Shown: piece by piece, positions 1-11,468 of the stretch
Numbering within the stretch: position 1 is the first letter of the stretch
Layout: every line of letters starts with the position of its first letter
Origin: Erythrobasidium yunnanense
Taxonomy: Eukaryota; Basidiomycota; Cystobasidiomycetes; Erythrobasidiales; Erythrobasidiaceae
DNA: 64,000 bases
Reading direction: 5' to 3'
Assembly: GCA_001600175.1 (NCBI GenBank)
Contig: BCJC01000002.1
Span: forward strand, 688,318-752,317
Translations under genes and position numbers: made by a program
Notes under the pieces: generated by a model
Told to the model about the DNA's origin: nothing
The model's database searches: none
Seen by the model: the letters and a program-made list of their open reading frames with translations, nothing else

Positions 1-39
1 CATCTGCTGGATCATTGCTTGAGCTTGAGAGGCGGCCAT
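1..39 (-). CDS. N-terminus of an unidentified protein, cut by the window edge
   Basis: An ATG read on the minus strand at 39-37 opens a frame without stop to base 1, giving 13 residues that begin MAASQAQAMIQQM. Too little is visible to name a family. The start is divergent from the gamma-glutamyltranspeptidase gene, so the roughly 540 bases between them probably hold both promoters. It could also be a chance frame. Confidence 0.4.
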   Translation of the reverse strand, partial: MAASQAQAMIQQM

Positions 40-582
40 AATGGAAGGTCTAGAGAGTGTGTAGGCAGGAGTGAACGATGGCCTTGAGAGAATAGATTGA
101 TTGATTCGTTTGTTGAGCGTTGGCTTCCTTCAAGCTGTGCAGCTCGACGTGTCAAAGCAAAGTAGCTTTTTCATCGCCAACAACTTGAAGTAGAATGGAT
201 ATCACTATTAGACTATTTACGAGTGCATGTCAACGTCAACAAAATCCAGCTCGTATTGCAGAATTCCTGTTGCTGCCGTGTCTTCTCTGTCTGTTGAGAC
301 CTTTGAGGTGTTTAAACGCGCGAGCATATAGTACTGAGACTGTATCTAGATGCTGTGCAATGGTATCTCGGTCCTTCTTCATGCTTGCAAGTCGCGATAT
401 AGCTGCTGCCCTGTGCCTCGTCCACGCTTTGTCAGATTGCGACTTGTCCGGCTTCGTTTGCATTTCGCGCTTCTTCATCTTGATTTAGGATCCTCGTCGT
501 TGCTCTGGTCTATTCTGCGTACTGGATACCCTGTAGCCCTTCCTTACCCTGTTCTAAGCTGGCACTTTCCTAGCCAGCCAAA
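40..582. other. intergenic region between divergent genes
   Basis: About 540 bases between the partial minus-strand gene and the plus-strand transpeptidase. Short frames on both strands show no family resemblance. It probably holds two promoters; I see no repeat or RNA gene. Confidence 0.5.
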
Positions 583-3095
583 ATGCCGTCAAATGATGTC
601 GAAGATCAAGCAAACGAGCGTACCTCGCTGCTGGCCCATTCAAACGACGATGATGCAAGTATTACCTCGTCAAAAAGCTATGTCCGGCGCTTCAAAGCCT
701 TGGTGCTGTCAACAGCCGGGATCGTCATGCTCGTATTATTAGGGATCGCAATCCTCGTCGCTATCATCCTTGGTGTCACCCTAGGAAGACACCATAATAG
801 AGGCAACTCGGACAGAGGGACTGCTCCAGCTCCGAACCCGTTCAAGCTTCCTCCACCAGCACCTGGTCTGAGGAACCCAAGCTACCTCGTCAGAGGAAGA
901 CATGGAGCTGTTGCTACAGAGGCGGAGATATGCTCTACTATTGGCATAGACGTCTTGAAGGAGAATGGAACAGCTACGGATGCTGCCATCGCGAGTGCAC
1001 TATGCGGTAAGTGGATACCACGAGTCTGTAGAAGTAGTACTGAAGCTTCCGTGCTATGCAGTCGGCACCATCAACATGTTCTCATCAGGCATAGGCGGAG
1101 GCGGTTTCCTGGTCATCCGACCACCCAACGACCCTCTCGCCTCCCTTACGAAGAAGCATTCACCACATCCTAAGATTCCCATTCCTCATCCCGATACTCA
1201 TCCCATCTCTATCGACTTTCGCGAGACGTCTCCCTCAGACTCTCATCCCAACATGTATGTCAAACTCGATGCTTCAGCTAGCAAGATCGGTGGACTATCC
1301 GTGGGCGTACCTGGTGAGTTGAGAGGGTTCGAAGAAGCTTATAAGAGATATGGAGGTGGCGTGTCGTGGGAGAGAATCTTTGAACCCAGTATCAAGCTGG
1401 CTGAGAAGGGGTGGCATGTTACCGCTGAGCTGGACAGGCGTCTAAGGGTGCGCATATCCACCACTTACTCTTTCACATAGGGAACGACTAACTTGGATGA
1501 CAGCTCTTCGGTGGCTTCATGACAGAGTTTCCCGAATGGAAAGCGATCTTCGCACCTAAAGGTCAGCTGCTGAAGCAAGGCGACAAGATCTCTCGACCCG
1601 CATATGGCCGTACTCTCCGTTACTTATCCAAACACGGCGCCGATGCTTTCTATACTGGCCGACTGGCGGAATCCAGCATCAAGACGATCCGAAAAGCAGG
1701 CGGTATCATGACATTAGAAGATTTCGCGAATTATAAGGCGAATGTACAACCTGCTGTGAAAGGGACTTATCATGGGAAAAGCATCTATACAACCCATCTA
1801 CCGTCTGGTGGACCTGTGCTTCTCTATCTTCTGAACATCCTGGAGAACTACAATCTGAAAGAACATGGAAGAACGCCTAAGAATATCCATAGATTCGTAG
1901 AAGCTCTGAAATGTGGGTTCACATGCTGAGGGAAACGGAGGCGCAGCTGAGCCGTCTGATGGCAGTCGCTTTTGCTCGCCGAACAAGTTTGGGCGATCCA
2001 GCTTTTGCACCTCAACAGGAAGAGCGATTACATCAGCTGCTAGACAAGCACTTCGCCAAGGAAGTAACGAGGAATCTGACTGATGTGAGTATTTTACCAC
2101 GTCTGCACCTGCGAATGGGTGCGGCCTTAACTGACCTTCGCATCTGCACACGTGTGTCAGGATCGCACTCATTCGATAGAGTACTATGACCCGGAATTTG
2201 CACACCATGACGATCATGGTACTACGCATCTCTCTGTTGTCGACTCCTCTGGCAGTGCCGTTGCCCTCACCACAACCGTAAGCAATAGTGGATCGTGTGA
2301 TGCACAATCAGCTGATGTTTGAATTCAGGTCAATCTGATCTTCGGCTCGAGGGTCATGGACCCGGAAACTGGCATAATATTCAACGATGGTAGGCTCGCA
2401 TGGTTTGCTCATGACCAAATCGCATTCTGATCCATATGATGCCTATAGAGCAAGACGACTTCGCTACACCCGGCTTACCAGATGCTTTCGGGCTCTATCC
2501 GTCGCCCTACAACTTCCCCGACTATAACCGTACGCACAGTTTCGGTAAACGGCCCTTATCAAGTACAAGTGCTGCCATTATCGATGACGAGGAGGGCAAT
2601 TTCCATCTTGCAATTGGGGGAAGCGGTGGATCGAGAATCTTTGGCGCTGTCGCTCAGGTACTGCTGAATCTCGAGTGGGGATACGACCTTTCGCATGCTA
2701 TTGAGGAGCCAAGAGTGCATGACCAATTACTGCCGGCCTATGTGCGTTGGACTTGCTTGGACTCCATGCAGGATACTGATATGCTTTGGGCTATAGGTAT
2801 CTGTCGAGTCTGGCCTGCGACAGGACCTGGTGGAAGGCCTAAAGTCTCGAGGACATAATGTCACCCTCTTCGATATGTGAGTCGCATTCTGAGGTTGGTT
2901 GATGGCTATGTGTCTGATATGCGATTGGTTGCCAGCAATCTCGGGATAGCGGAAGTGCAGGCTGTACAGCAGACGTCTGATGGCTGGTTCTACGGTATTT
3001 CGAAGTTTCCTCGATAGGCTAGTATCGGCAGGCTGATACATCCGCGAATAGGCGCCAGCGATAGCAGGAAGAACGGTGTCGCCAAAGCGTACTGA
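583..3095 (+). CDS. gamma-glutamyltranspeptidase, type II membrane anchored
   Basis: Cleaves the gamma-glutamyl bond of glutathione and transfers the glutamyl group to acceptors. Ten exons joined in phase (583-1006, 1062-1447, 1504-1912, 1966-2084, 2161-2277, 2329-2389, 2449-2741, 2797-2876, 2936-2994, 3052-3095) give 663 residues, normal for fungal enzymes. Residues 1-45 are hydrophilic, then comes one hydrophobic segment (about 46-70, VMLVLLGIAILVAIILGV), so the catalytic part should face the vacuole lumen or the outside. Family motifs seen: HGAVATE near the start of the large subunit, INMFSSGIGGGGFL, GGVSWERIFEP-like block, and GTTHLSVVD, where the Thr after GT begins the small subunit as nucleophile in the self-cleaved precursor. 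The C-terminus LGIAEVQAVQQ then DGWFYGASD also fits. Yeast ECM38 is the nearest named relative I can suggest. Confidence 0.93.
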
Positions 3096-4726
3096 GTGAC
3101 TTCTCGATGTACTCTCAGCATGTCAGAGGATAGCCGTGGTCGTGCAGATAGCTGCGGTCGTGCATGGCTGTCCGCAGTAACATTGCTGGCAGGTCGCAGG
3201 CCGACCCTGCCCATAAGCAAGCCGGCCTGGCTAGCATAGCTGCAAGGGAGGTTGTAGCCCTAGAGATGCGTTGTGCTCTGCTGCAAGGAGTCGCAACATA
3301 GATGCAACAAGCTTTGAGCGCGAGAGAAGTAGAGATGCAGCTTTCCGCCCCTGCTGTGCCAAGACCTGTTGTCGATTCGCGGATGAAGGATCTACAAGAT
3401 GACAGAGCGATCGTCATGCTACGCGTTCCGTTGAGTGCCTGTCAGAACTTACTGAGTTTGCAGCGTGCCTGTTGGGCGATCTCGGCCAAGTGGGTCTGGG
3501 CTAGAACTTTTATCGGGCTGCAGCGAAAGCGAGGGAGCAGCCAGAATCTGGAAAAGCTCGTACGCGTCCGCTCTCGACAAGCAAGCGCGGACGTAAGACT
3601 CTGTCCAGACTTGTCTCTGAGGCCCAGCGAACAAAGCAACAATGGCAGAAACAGGAAGCAGAGTGGGCCAGCACATGCCATGCGCCCGGGCTGCAGCAGC
3701 GAACGCAGTCTGGCCAGACCCACTGACGCTCGTATCTCCATCGAGAAGCTGACCCTCCCAAGCAAGGCTCGCATGCCCAGCCCATCATCGTCAGCCAAAA
3801 CATCCAGACACGGGAGAATCCAGCGGAAGATGAACCGCGTCGCAAGCAACAAGGAAGGAAGATTGTATGCAGCCAGTCAATGGCATGGAGTCCGCCCAAC
3901 TCATCAAATTAATCAAGTTGATTAAATCTGATAACGAGCTGGGATCTCCAAACAAAACACACTCGACACGAGCACGGCAGAAGCTGTCAGCATCAAGCAT
4001 CCGGTCGGACGCTGCAAGGAACCTCGAAAGTTCGGTCTGTCACGGCGCATCACCCAACGGCGGGCATTGAGGAAGAGCCAGACGAGGAAGAAACATCAGC
4101 GTTGCGGGCACTCAAAGCCAGCAAGTCAAGAGGATCACTTTCGCAGTGTCTTGGCTTCTCGTTGAAGTATCAAGACACTGCTAGTCTATACCGTCTGCAA
4201 GAACAGAGCCTCCCACGCCGATCCCAATTCGACATCGGGCACCATCGAAAGCTGGTTACACCGAGCGCACTCAGTTCATCCCGAAACAAATACCAAGGTT
4301 AGTCGACCATCGTGTCTCGCTTCGCGACTTTGTTTGGGCTTTGGCCTGCTCCGGCGTACCTGAGACACGCCTAGAGGGCTCGCGTGTCGATCCAAACGCT
4401 CAGGCCTGCATCTCTGGCCATCGTAACGGTCATTCTGCGGCGTCGCAAGACCCTCTGCCCTGATTCTGCACAGACTTCGTCGTACGACCTTGCGCTTTGG
4501 GCCAAAGCTGACGTTTGGGTTTGTCCCTCTAAATCCTCTTGTTTGGCCTACCCGTATCCCCTGTGCATACTTTTCACGCCATACGTACTCTACCGCGGCT
4601 ATCATCTACCTTGGCTTGGTATCTTCTGGTCTGGTTCGCATCCTCGCTCGATGTACAGCCCTATTCGGCGGCCACCGTACCTACAACCCCACGCAAGATT
4701 TCTACTCTTTCTCCTCTTGATAATAG
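3096..4726. other. long gene-free region upstream of the homeodomain gene
   Basis: About 1.6 kb without a convincing gene. Frames up to 207 codons exist on the plus strand (3302-3925) with rival frames on the minus strand (3442-3852), but none shows a recognisable motif, and the overlap of long frames on both strands looks like a base-composition effect. The region is the natural place for the homeodomain gene promoter and 5' leader; it contains the palindrome listed at 3909-3925. Confidence 0.5.
3909..3925. promoter_or_regulatory. perfect palindrome TTAATCAA-G-TTGATTAA
   Basis: Two 8-base arms, TTAATCAA and its exact reverse complement, are separated by one G. Each arm has the TAAT/ATTA core recognised by many homeodomains. 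It lies about 800 bases upstream of the start codon of a homeodomain gene. A binding site for a dimeric homeodomain protein, possibly the product of that gene, is an inference. Confidence 0.35.
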
Positions 4727-7070
4727 ATGGACCAGAACACCTACAATAGCAACCCGCAAGATACGCAGTCTTCGAGCGATACCATGGCGGTCATGGTAGC
4801 ACCCTCAAGGGATCTGTACACGATCTCCGACCCATTCCAGCAGCATCACATACAGCAATTTCAGCACACATATCAGCCTCACTCTATGCACGCATCTACT
4901 TCGTATGACTATCAGCAGCCTGAAATCGCTGTCGACCATGGCTCCCAAGGTTCGGCTTCTCCATCCGACTACAACACCTTCGACAGCGCTGTAAGCGATG
5001 GCCAAGCAAGCACAACGAACAAGAAAGATACCGTCAAAGCAGGTCGCGGCATACCGAACCAATCTATTCATGAGGCACCACAGTAAGTGCTATTTTCCGT
5101 GTCTCCTTGACAGCAGCCCTGTCGATCCCCAAAGCTCCGAATCGGCCTGGGAAAACAAGTCTCTGACCTGACCTGTCATTACTCCTCGTTCCTGTTAATA
5201 GGTCTAAGAATCGTCGGCGAACAAGTCCTCACCAACTCGAAGTCCTCAGCGCTCATTTCCTCGAGAGCTCCAAGCCTGATATCATCGCTCGCCAAAGGTT
5301 GTCTGCCGAGCTCGGCATGACAGTTCGTGAAGTCCAGGTCTGGGTAAGTCGACCCTATAGCTCTGGCTGCTCTAAGACAATCTACTGTCATCACTAGGAC
5401 TGCTTAGCTAATGCACTGGTCTTGCTCTGTCGTCCCTGCAGTTTCAGAATAGGCGCGCCAAACAGAAGAAGCTGGATGCCAGGGAAGCCGGCCTTGATCC
5501 GTATGCGGGAGGTCAGAGCGACAGGCCATCATACAACACTCAGATACCTTACCCACACACTGTGTCAGCTGCTTCTGGCGCCTATGATGGAGCGTACTAT
5601 GCTCAGCAGAGGCAGGTACCGCAAGAAGGTCGGCCGCATCAGCGGTACAACTCTGCGGCAGAAGGTCCGTATCCTCAAGAGCTGATCAACGCTCTTCAAC
5701 ATCGCGTGGCGGTTCCAAGACCAGATATACATGCTTTACAGCCATCGCATCACCAAAATTCCGGGATCTACGACTCGTCTCATCTCTACCCTACGCCTTC
5801 TGGCACACGACCGACGTCCACAGACTCTTCGAGTGTACCATCTTTATCTAGTGTGCCATCGCTCTCGCCGGACGACCTCTCTACCGTCTCATCCTCCTAT
5901 AACAGCGGACATCATGTCCGATCTCCTCCTGCTCTGCCCACAAGGAATTCTGGTCATTCGTCTCGGACATCGTCCTCAGAGAGTGTGCCGCACCAGTACC
6001 CGCAAAGTCGCCATGGGGCCCACCATATCACTGCTTCTCAGCCCCTCTATGCGAACAACAGTGAAGACGATCTAGCCGCTCCCTATACTCCAATCACTCC
6101 TATATCTCCGGTACCTATCTTCCCTCAGTCACTTCCAGCGGACACCTCCCACTCTGGTACATCTGGCTACGCGAAAGACTATGGGGCAGATGCAGCGGAG
6201 ATGGCAAGGCGCCTAAGCTGTCCTGACGGCATCAACGAACATTTCCAGAGTCTACAGCCGTACATATCAAGTGCTCCGATAGCGAATGCATCCAATAGTC
6301 TGCAGCAACAGCAGGATAACGCTCGAGCGGGCTTGAGCATCCGCCCATCTAGCTCGGGTGTTTTACAGCATGGAGAATATGCGCAGAGTCAGGCTATGTA
6401 CACTCGTCGGCACAGTGTAGATGTCTCGCCTATGGGGCAGCACAACTTGGCAGACCGGCGCAGTCACAATCTCGTCAAGCTTCAGAACATGCAGAGATCG
6501 ACGCCTCTGTACCCTCTACGGGAGCACGCTCAATCAGCATCGGCAGAGGGACACACTCCTTCGCTGGAAGTAACGGCTGCCTGGAACTCGCTCGATACCG
6601 GATCTGTGGCGCCATACTCGCTACCGCCTTCTTTCCCTCAACAGCCGAGTCAGCAGCACACACAGACAATCAGTGGTGCAGCATTCGCATATACGCCTGA
6701 CTCGGCAGTGGAATGGTTGCCGCCCTCCTTGTCCGCCGCGAACCCTTCTTCGGGTCAACGAGAATCTATGTCATTCCTGGATACTATTCAGGAATCTTCA
6801 CCTCAACCAGGTGTTGCGCTTGGCTTGCCTATGTCAGACCATACAGCTTTCGCTTATCCTCCTTCATGGACGCAAAGTCAGATCTCTGACGATCCGACGG
6901 CTTCGCTGGAATTGGGCGCGGTGGATGAAAGCACCTCTCCTATCATTACTTCGCCTGGGTCAATTGGCTCACGGAGGAATAGCACCGCAGCAATTCGAAA
7001 GATGCGCAGCGCAAGCACCTTTTATCAGCCCTATCCTACCATGCATAGTCGCGATGCTTCGTTCTCGTGA
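4727..7070 (+). CDS. homeodomain transcription factor
   Basis: Three exons (4727-5082, 5202-5343, 5442-7070) give 708 residues. The homeodomain spans about residues 118-178: it begins KNRRRTSPHQLEVL, has a typical loop and second helix (ARQRLSAELGM), and the recognition helix reads VREVQVWFQNRRAKQKK with Trp48, Phe49, Gln50, Asn51 and Arg53 of the family pattern. The intron at 5344-5441 cuts between VQVW and FQNRR. The rest is low complexity: Gln/His/Ser-rich before the domain and a long Ser/Pro-rich tail with many SP and TP sites, as in fungal regulators. No second DNA-binding domain is visible. It acts in the nucleus; the targets cannot be read from the sequence. It is not a mating-type HD1/HD2 pair, since no partner gene or receptor lies nearby. 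Confidence 0.88.
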
Positions 7071-7332
7071 GACTAGCCACTATGCTCTCTCAGCATAGTA
7101 TGATAGACGCAGTACCGGTAGAACCGCTCTCCGAAGTTATCCCTGTTTACTTGTTAGCCTGTAAAGACAGCTCTTATCGGATGTGTTAAGTGAATTAGTG
7201 GAAGAATATATCCCACAGTACTGTAACATAGCTATCAGTTTAGTATACAAGTCTTAGCCCGTTATCGCTTAGCCATTCACCATGCCCAAAATGTGACAAC
7301 AACAGCACTACCTATGCAATGCAGAAACACGC

Positions 7333-8045
7333 TCATAACAATTTCACCATGTGGTAAGCACTCGTTCCACCTTGACTCGCTCCTCGATAGTGCTTCTCTG
7401 TCCGCCCTACTATCCGGAAGCCGAGACGTCTATAGAGACTAATGGCTGCATTATTCGTCACTTGGACATCGAGCGTGACCCGACTGGGCTCTCGATGCGG
7501 AGGGATATATTCTGCGAGTTTCTGAAGCAGCTGCGTTGCCAGCCCTGCAGGTATTCGTCAGCTGACCCGCGCAGCTGCTAATTATCAAGATGGCTCACCT
7601 TGTCTGCGTGCGCAGGGGAGTATGCACAGAGTCAGTATCTGAAGTGTTGATGTCTGGGCGTCCAGGTAGGCCGTCAGGCACCCTGTCATACCGAGCTTAG
7701 AAACGGCAACGAGACAGATGAAAGCTGAGTCGAGGAGGATGGGGAGGAAGAAGGCAGGGGCGTAATGAAGAGGAAGGCACTGCGACTGTATCGCCTAGTC
7801 AGCGCTGCCAAAGGCCTTCAAGCTCTGTTAGCTTGGCTCACGTGTAGATTTGTCATGGCAGACACGTCGCGTGTATTTGCCAGTCTGAGAGTGCATTGCG
7901 GCTGGCTGATAGATTCAAATGGCTGGAAGGCTTCTCGCAGAGCTTCTATGGAGCAGGCTGAAGCTGGTAAAGGTGATCCGCCGTACGTAGCCGGTCCTGG
8001 AAGAGGTTGGAGAGGCAGCCAAGGGGAAGAGGATGGTAGAAGCAT
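7333..8045 (-). CDS. GNAT-family N-acetyltransferase (Naa50/Naa60-like)
   Basis: Transfers acetyl from acetyl-CoA, probably to protein N-termini. Three exons on the minus strand (8045-7842, 7779-7599, 7544-7333) give 198 residues. After a Pro/Ser-rich leader, the fold starts at TLRLANTRDVSAMTNLH, followed by LPLHYAPAFFLPILLDSAF and ICLVAVSKL. The acetyl-CoA loop reads CARRQGLATQLLQKL, matching the R/Q-x-x-G-x-A/G signature, preceded by TLQILTLCILP where the family has Y-I-x-x-L-G-V-x-P. Then comes LDVQVTNNAAISLYRRLGFRIVGR, the usual N-x-x-A-x-x-L-Y-x-x-x-G-F block. The C-terminus keeps Tyr (AYHMVKLL). The exact subfamily is uncertain. It is divergent from the next gene, with about 375 bases between starts. 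Confidence 0.85.
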
Positions 8046-8421
8046 ATCTTGGTTATAGTAGCAGATTCATGGTACAGAAAGAGAAGGGTAAGGACACTTT
8101 GACGGGATCTGCCATCAGCTGAGAGGTCAGTCCGGCGAGCGGGTTGGTCCGAGCATTGAGTACCGCGCTTCCGAGTCTGACCGGCACGCCTTTGTGCTTG
8201 TGAGACGCACACAGGCGATATTCCTGCCTTGATTGCACATAATGGGCTTTGGTTGGCAGGTATAGAAGAATCTGAGCAAGTCTTTCAGGCCGGCCCTGAT
8301 GTAGCTGCAGAAGCGTGACTTTGGAATGACGTAGTCGCACAAGCTCAGCATGAAACACGAAACTTTGGAAATCGCCCTGCATTCACTCCAATAACAACAA
8401 GAGTCAAGAAAGTCTACAAGA
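8046..8421. promoter_or_regulatory. shared upstream region of two divergent genes
   Basis: 376 bases between the start codons of the acetyltransferase (minus) and the Ala/Ser-rich protein (plus). Minus-strand frames cross it (for example 8053-8382) but carry no recognisable motif. Most likely a bidirectional promoter with both 5' leaders. Confidence 0.4.
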
Positions 8422-9232
8422 ATGTCAAGTCAAAGCAGTACGAATCAGCCAATTCTAGATGGAGGCCTTGGAAGGGAGGAGCCAGCAGTTACAGCTGGAG
8501 ATAAGCAAACAACCTCTGTAGAGAGCGTCATCAACAATATCGGAGGCGCACTTGCGTAGGTAGCTTGTATTGTATGTGCAAATGAAGCCAGCTAACGAGT
8601 GTGCTTGCCTAGAACTGCCCCAGCAGCAGCCCTCGAAGCTGTGAAGAACGCCCTCCCATCAGCGGACACAGTCAACTCGACAACATCCTCTGCGACTTCC
8701 AGTTTACCCTCAATGCAGCAAGTACAGGACCAAGCCTCGAAGACAGCTGCGTCAGCGAATGCGACCGCTCAATCCGTCGTAGCTCAAGCTACAAACCTTG
8801 CTCAACAAGCAATCAGCCAGCTACCTGCTTCTGTCACTTCTGTTCTTCCTGCTAGTTTGACGAGCCCGACGGCTTCAGCTACGCATCAATCAGCGGCGCC
8901 CGTTACATCAGAAAGCAGAGAAACGACGTCTGCTCCCATTGCCGAGTCAAGGAACGACAGACCAGAGGGTGTCCTCAAGCCTCTTGTCCCCGATACCGCA
9001 TCGGGCGCGAACGCAGCAGATGCCCCGCTTGGACAAGCAGGTGGTGATGCCTTCACACAGCCGCACACAACAGGAAACTTCGCAGCATCAGGTGCGTCTT
9101 CAGCTTGTGTACTTGATTGCGCTACTGATCATTTGCACCTCACCCTCAGGAATGCTACAAGCGACGCACAATCCTGACATTGTCGATGCCCAAAGCGATT
9201 TGGCTACCAAGGCTGAGTCTGGCGATTTGTAA
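8422..9232 (+). CDS. Ala/Ser/Thr-rich protein of unknown function
   Basis: Three exons (8422-8555, 8613-9091, 9150-9232) give 231 residues. The middle is rich in Ala, Ser, Thr and Gln (QATNLAQQAISQLP, SVTSVLPASLTSP), with helix-forming stretches such as ALEAVKNALP and QDQASKTAASANATAQ, which loosely resemble the repeats of hydrophilic stress (LEA-like) proteins. The C-terminal part (GVLKPLVPDTASGANAADA, then HNPDIVDAQSDLATKAESGDL) is acidic. There is no signal peptide, membrane segment or Cys. The three introns-exon joins keep phase, which argues that it is a real gene. Function is not assigned. Confidence 0.65.
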
Positions 9233-9603
9233 TCGGAAGATGCAGTACGTCTAGCTTGTCGAAGTAAAGTGTAGTGCAAATTAGATGAAGTGCAGAAGAA
9301 TAAGCTACGCGCAGCTCAAGTCTCTTCCTGACAGGCATATTGAGACTTATCCACAGGCATTCGTGCTCACGTAACAATCGCGACGATCATGATCCTAAAA
9401 GAGCATCTATCTCCTCGATGTGGCATCGTGAACGCATTCTGAGGCAGTAGTGAGGCTGTACAGACCGTTCTACAGCTGAGCCGAGTCTCGCCCAAGACCA
9501 GCAGGAGGCCATTCTTCCTTGCCAACTCTCCGACACTCCTGACCGATCACTTCCATCCACTTCCTGTAATCCACATTCTTTTCCCCTTCCATAAGCTGTT
9601 ACG
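9233..9603. other. intergenic region
   Basis: 371 bases between two plus-strand genes. It should hold the 3' end of the Ala-rich gene and the promoter of the membrane protein gene. No gene or repeat was seen. Confidence 0.4.
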
Positions 9604-11260
9604 ATGGCATGGCAGCCGGGCCAGGAAGAGATGCAGCGAGAGCTCGCGAGAATGGCGAGCAACAAGAGCAATCTGATGAAGTCGGAGCTTATAATCCCCT
9701 ATGCACGGAAGGTGAGACCCCTTGTGGAATTCGCTACACCGGCTTGGAGCTGAGCTGTATAATAAGGTCACGCTTGCAGCCCTGTCGATAGCATCTCTGG
9801 TCAATATGATCCTCGTAATATGTGGCATTATCTATCCTGTCCCTCAATGGAATGGAAGTGGCGGTCTCTTCGAAATCCGAGCGGAGCTTAACGCATCTCT
9901 GTCAAGACGCTCCAACACCATATACCAGCAATACGAGCCAGGAGATACGTACTTGTATCCGAGAGGAAGGCAAAATGTACTCACCTCTGTAGCGCAAATC
10001 GTACAGCAATGGGACGAAGACTGCGGCTGCTTCCAATCGTTCACAAGCACCGTGGTCGTGACCCAACACGCCACCAAGACAGTTAGACCCACAGTCACGC
10101 TGACAAGCTCACAGTCCAACCCTACATCGATCGTCGAGCCACAATCGAATACGACTGTTCCCGTTGCCTCTGGCTTGAATACGACAGCGCGGGTGGTATC
10201 TGGATCTTTTGCTGGTCTGTGGCTAGGCGTACTAGGCGGCTGCCTGCAGAAGCGCTCCGGACTACTTGTCTGCACTTCATCCTCTTTGTGAGTCAGTGTT
10301 CGGATTAAGCGTCTGCCAGGGCTGATCGGGCGAATCAAGTGCTCCGGACTATGGCAAACTATACGCTGAAGCCAGTCTGAATAGCAACGTAACTCAGCAG
10401 CTGCCAGGAGGAGCAGGAGGAACCGCCATCGGCCTTCTAGTATCCGTAAGCCTCCACGTTTCCGCTCCCCTACTTCATCCTTCAAAATCGATGATAACTT
10501 CTTCATATAACAGATCATCTCTTTCGTCCTGACGGCCGCCTTCTTCCTCTTCGCTGTGAGTCCTGCTTTCTTGGCTTTTGGACCGCAGAACTATGCAGGA
10601 CATGTCGATATGCGGCATACATACTTCATCACTTTCGCTACAGGCATGGGCACAGTAGCATGCTTTTCGGTGCTAGGTTAGCTGGTCGCTGTTCCCTCTC
10701 ATGGATAGAACAGTGCTAATCTAGCTGCTTATAGGATCCACTGTCTCGCTACGTAACGCGTTCGGCGGGTCAGGCGAAGCTGTGGAAGCTTGGGATACTA
10801 CTGAGACACTCCATGCCAAGTATGGCAGTGCTTTCAACCTGCTCGTAGGCTCATTTAAGGCCGCCTCGGAATGGTTCGGACTGACTCTCCAATTCGTCAT
10901 AGTATGCTGCGCTTGTCATTTCTGGTGCAGTCCTCATAACAGGCTTGAGCTTGATTGCGTATGTCTTCCTATGATCTGGAAGTGTGAGATTGGAGCTTAT
11001 GCTTTCACAGCATGGATTTCCGCAAGCCATGGTGGTTCAGGCAGAGTGAGTATGATTGCATGAATCCGTCATGTAATTCTGACTGAGATGAACTCTTCTT
11101 GCGATTTGCAGTCCAGCAAGGCGAACTCTGGGCAGCGCAGAATGCAGATATAGCGCCTCTGCCAGGTCCAGCAATGATGCCTATCCCAGCTACACCAGCT
11201 ACAACGCACTGGACAGCATCTCAATTCGGTACACCTTCCGCTATCGGTGGCTTCCGATAA
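9604..11260 (+). CDS. four-span membrane protein, Sur7/PalI-like
   Basis: Eight exons (9604-9711, 9767-10287, 10340-10445, 10514-10676, 10735-10844, 10903-10958, 11011-11045, 11112-11260) give 415 residues. Hydrophobic spans: LAALSIASLVNMILVICGII (about 40-58), then a long extracellular-type Ser/Thr/Asn-rich loop with many N-x-T/S sites, then ISFVLTAAFFLFAVSPAFLAF, FITFATGMGTVACFSVLG and YAALVISGAVLITGLSLIA, and a hydrophilic tail MDFRKPWWFRQ. Small N-tail, big first loop, a GLW-x-G motif with Cys before the second span, and four spans in all match the Sur7/PalI (claudin-like) membrane proteins of eisosomes and pH sensing. That assignment rests on architecture, not on strong motifs, so other four-span families remain possible. 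The first intron ends at AATAAG rather than at the later TTGCAG, because only that choice stays open. Confidence 0.62.
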
Positions 11261-11468
11261 TGGTCGAGTACTTCATGTACCCTGAACAGGCTGACAACCA
11301 TTCTTGGCGGAAAGGTTCGACCGGACTGAAAAAGCGTACGAGGTGTCAGCAGCTAGCCCAAGACAATAGTGCCACGCTCTCTATCATGCAAAGCATCGTT
11401 CCATCCCAATTATTGGCTTTATTCTACTTGCTACATTTCATTCCGCTCGGCATGTGCACGAATGTGAC

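Noticed and set aside
1798-2307. 169-codon minus-strand frame inside the transpeptidase gene
   Set aside because: Shadow of a conserved coding exon on the other strand; no motif.
3302-3925. 207-codon plus-strand frame as a gene
   Set aside because: No motif, biased composition, and equally long frames on the opposite strand; kept only as a possibility in the gap entry.
4727-7070. Homeodomain gene as part of a mating-type locus
   Set aside because: Mating-type loci of basidiomycetes have a divergent HD1/HD2 pair; only one homeodomain gene is present and no pheromone or receptor gene is seen.
10782-11063. Unspliced reading through the last span of the Sur7-like gene
   Set aside because: It gives a Cys/His/Trp-rich stretch without a span; removing a 58-base intron at 10845-10902 yields a clean fourth span in phase.
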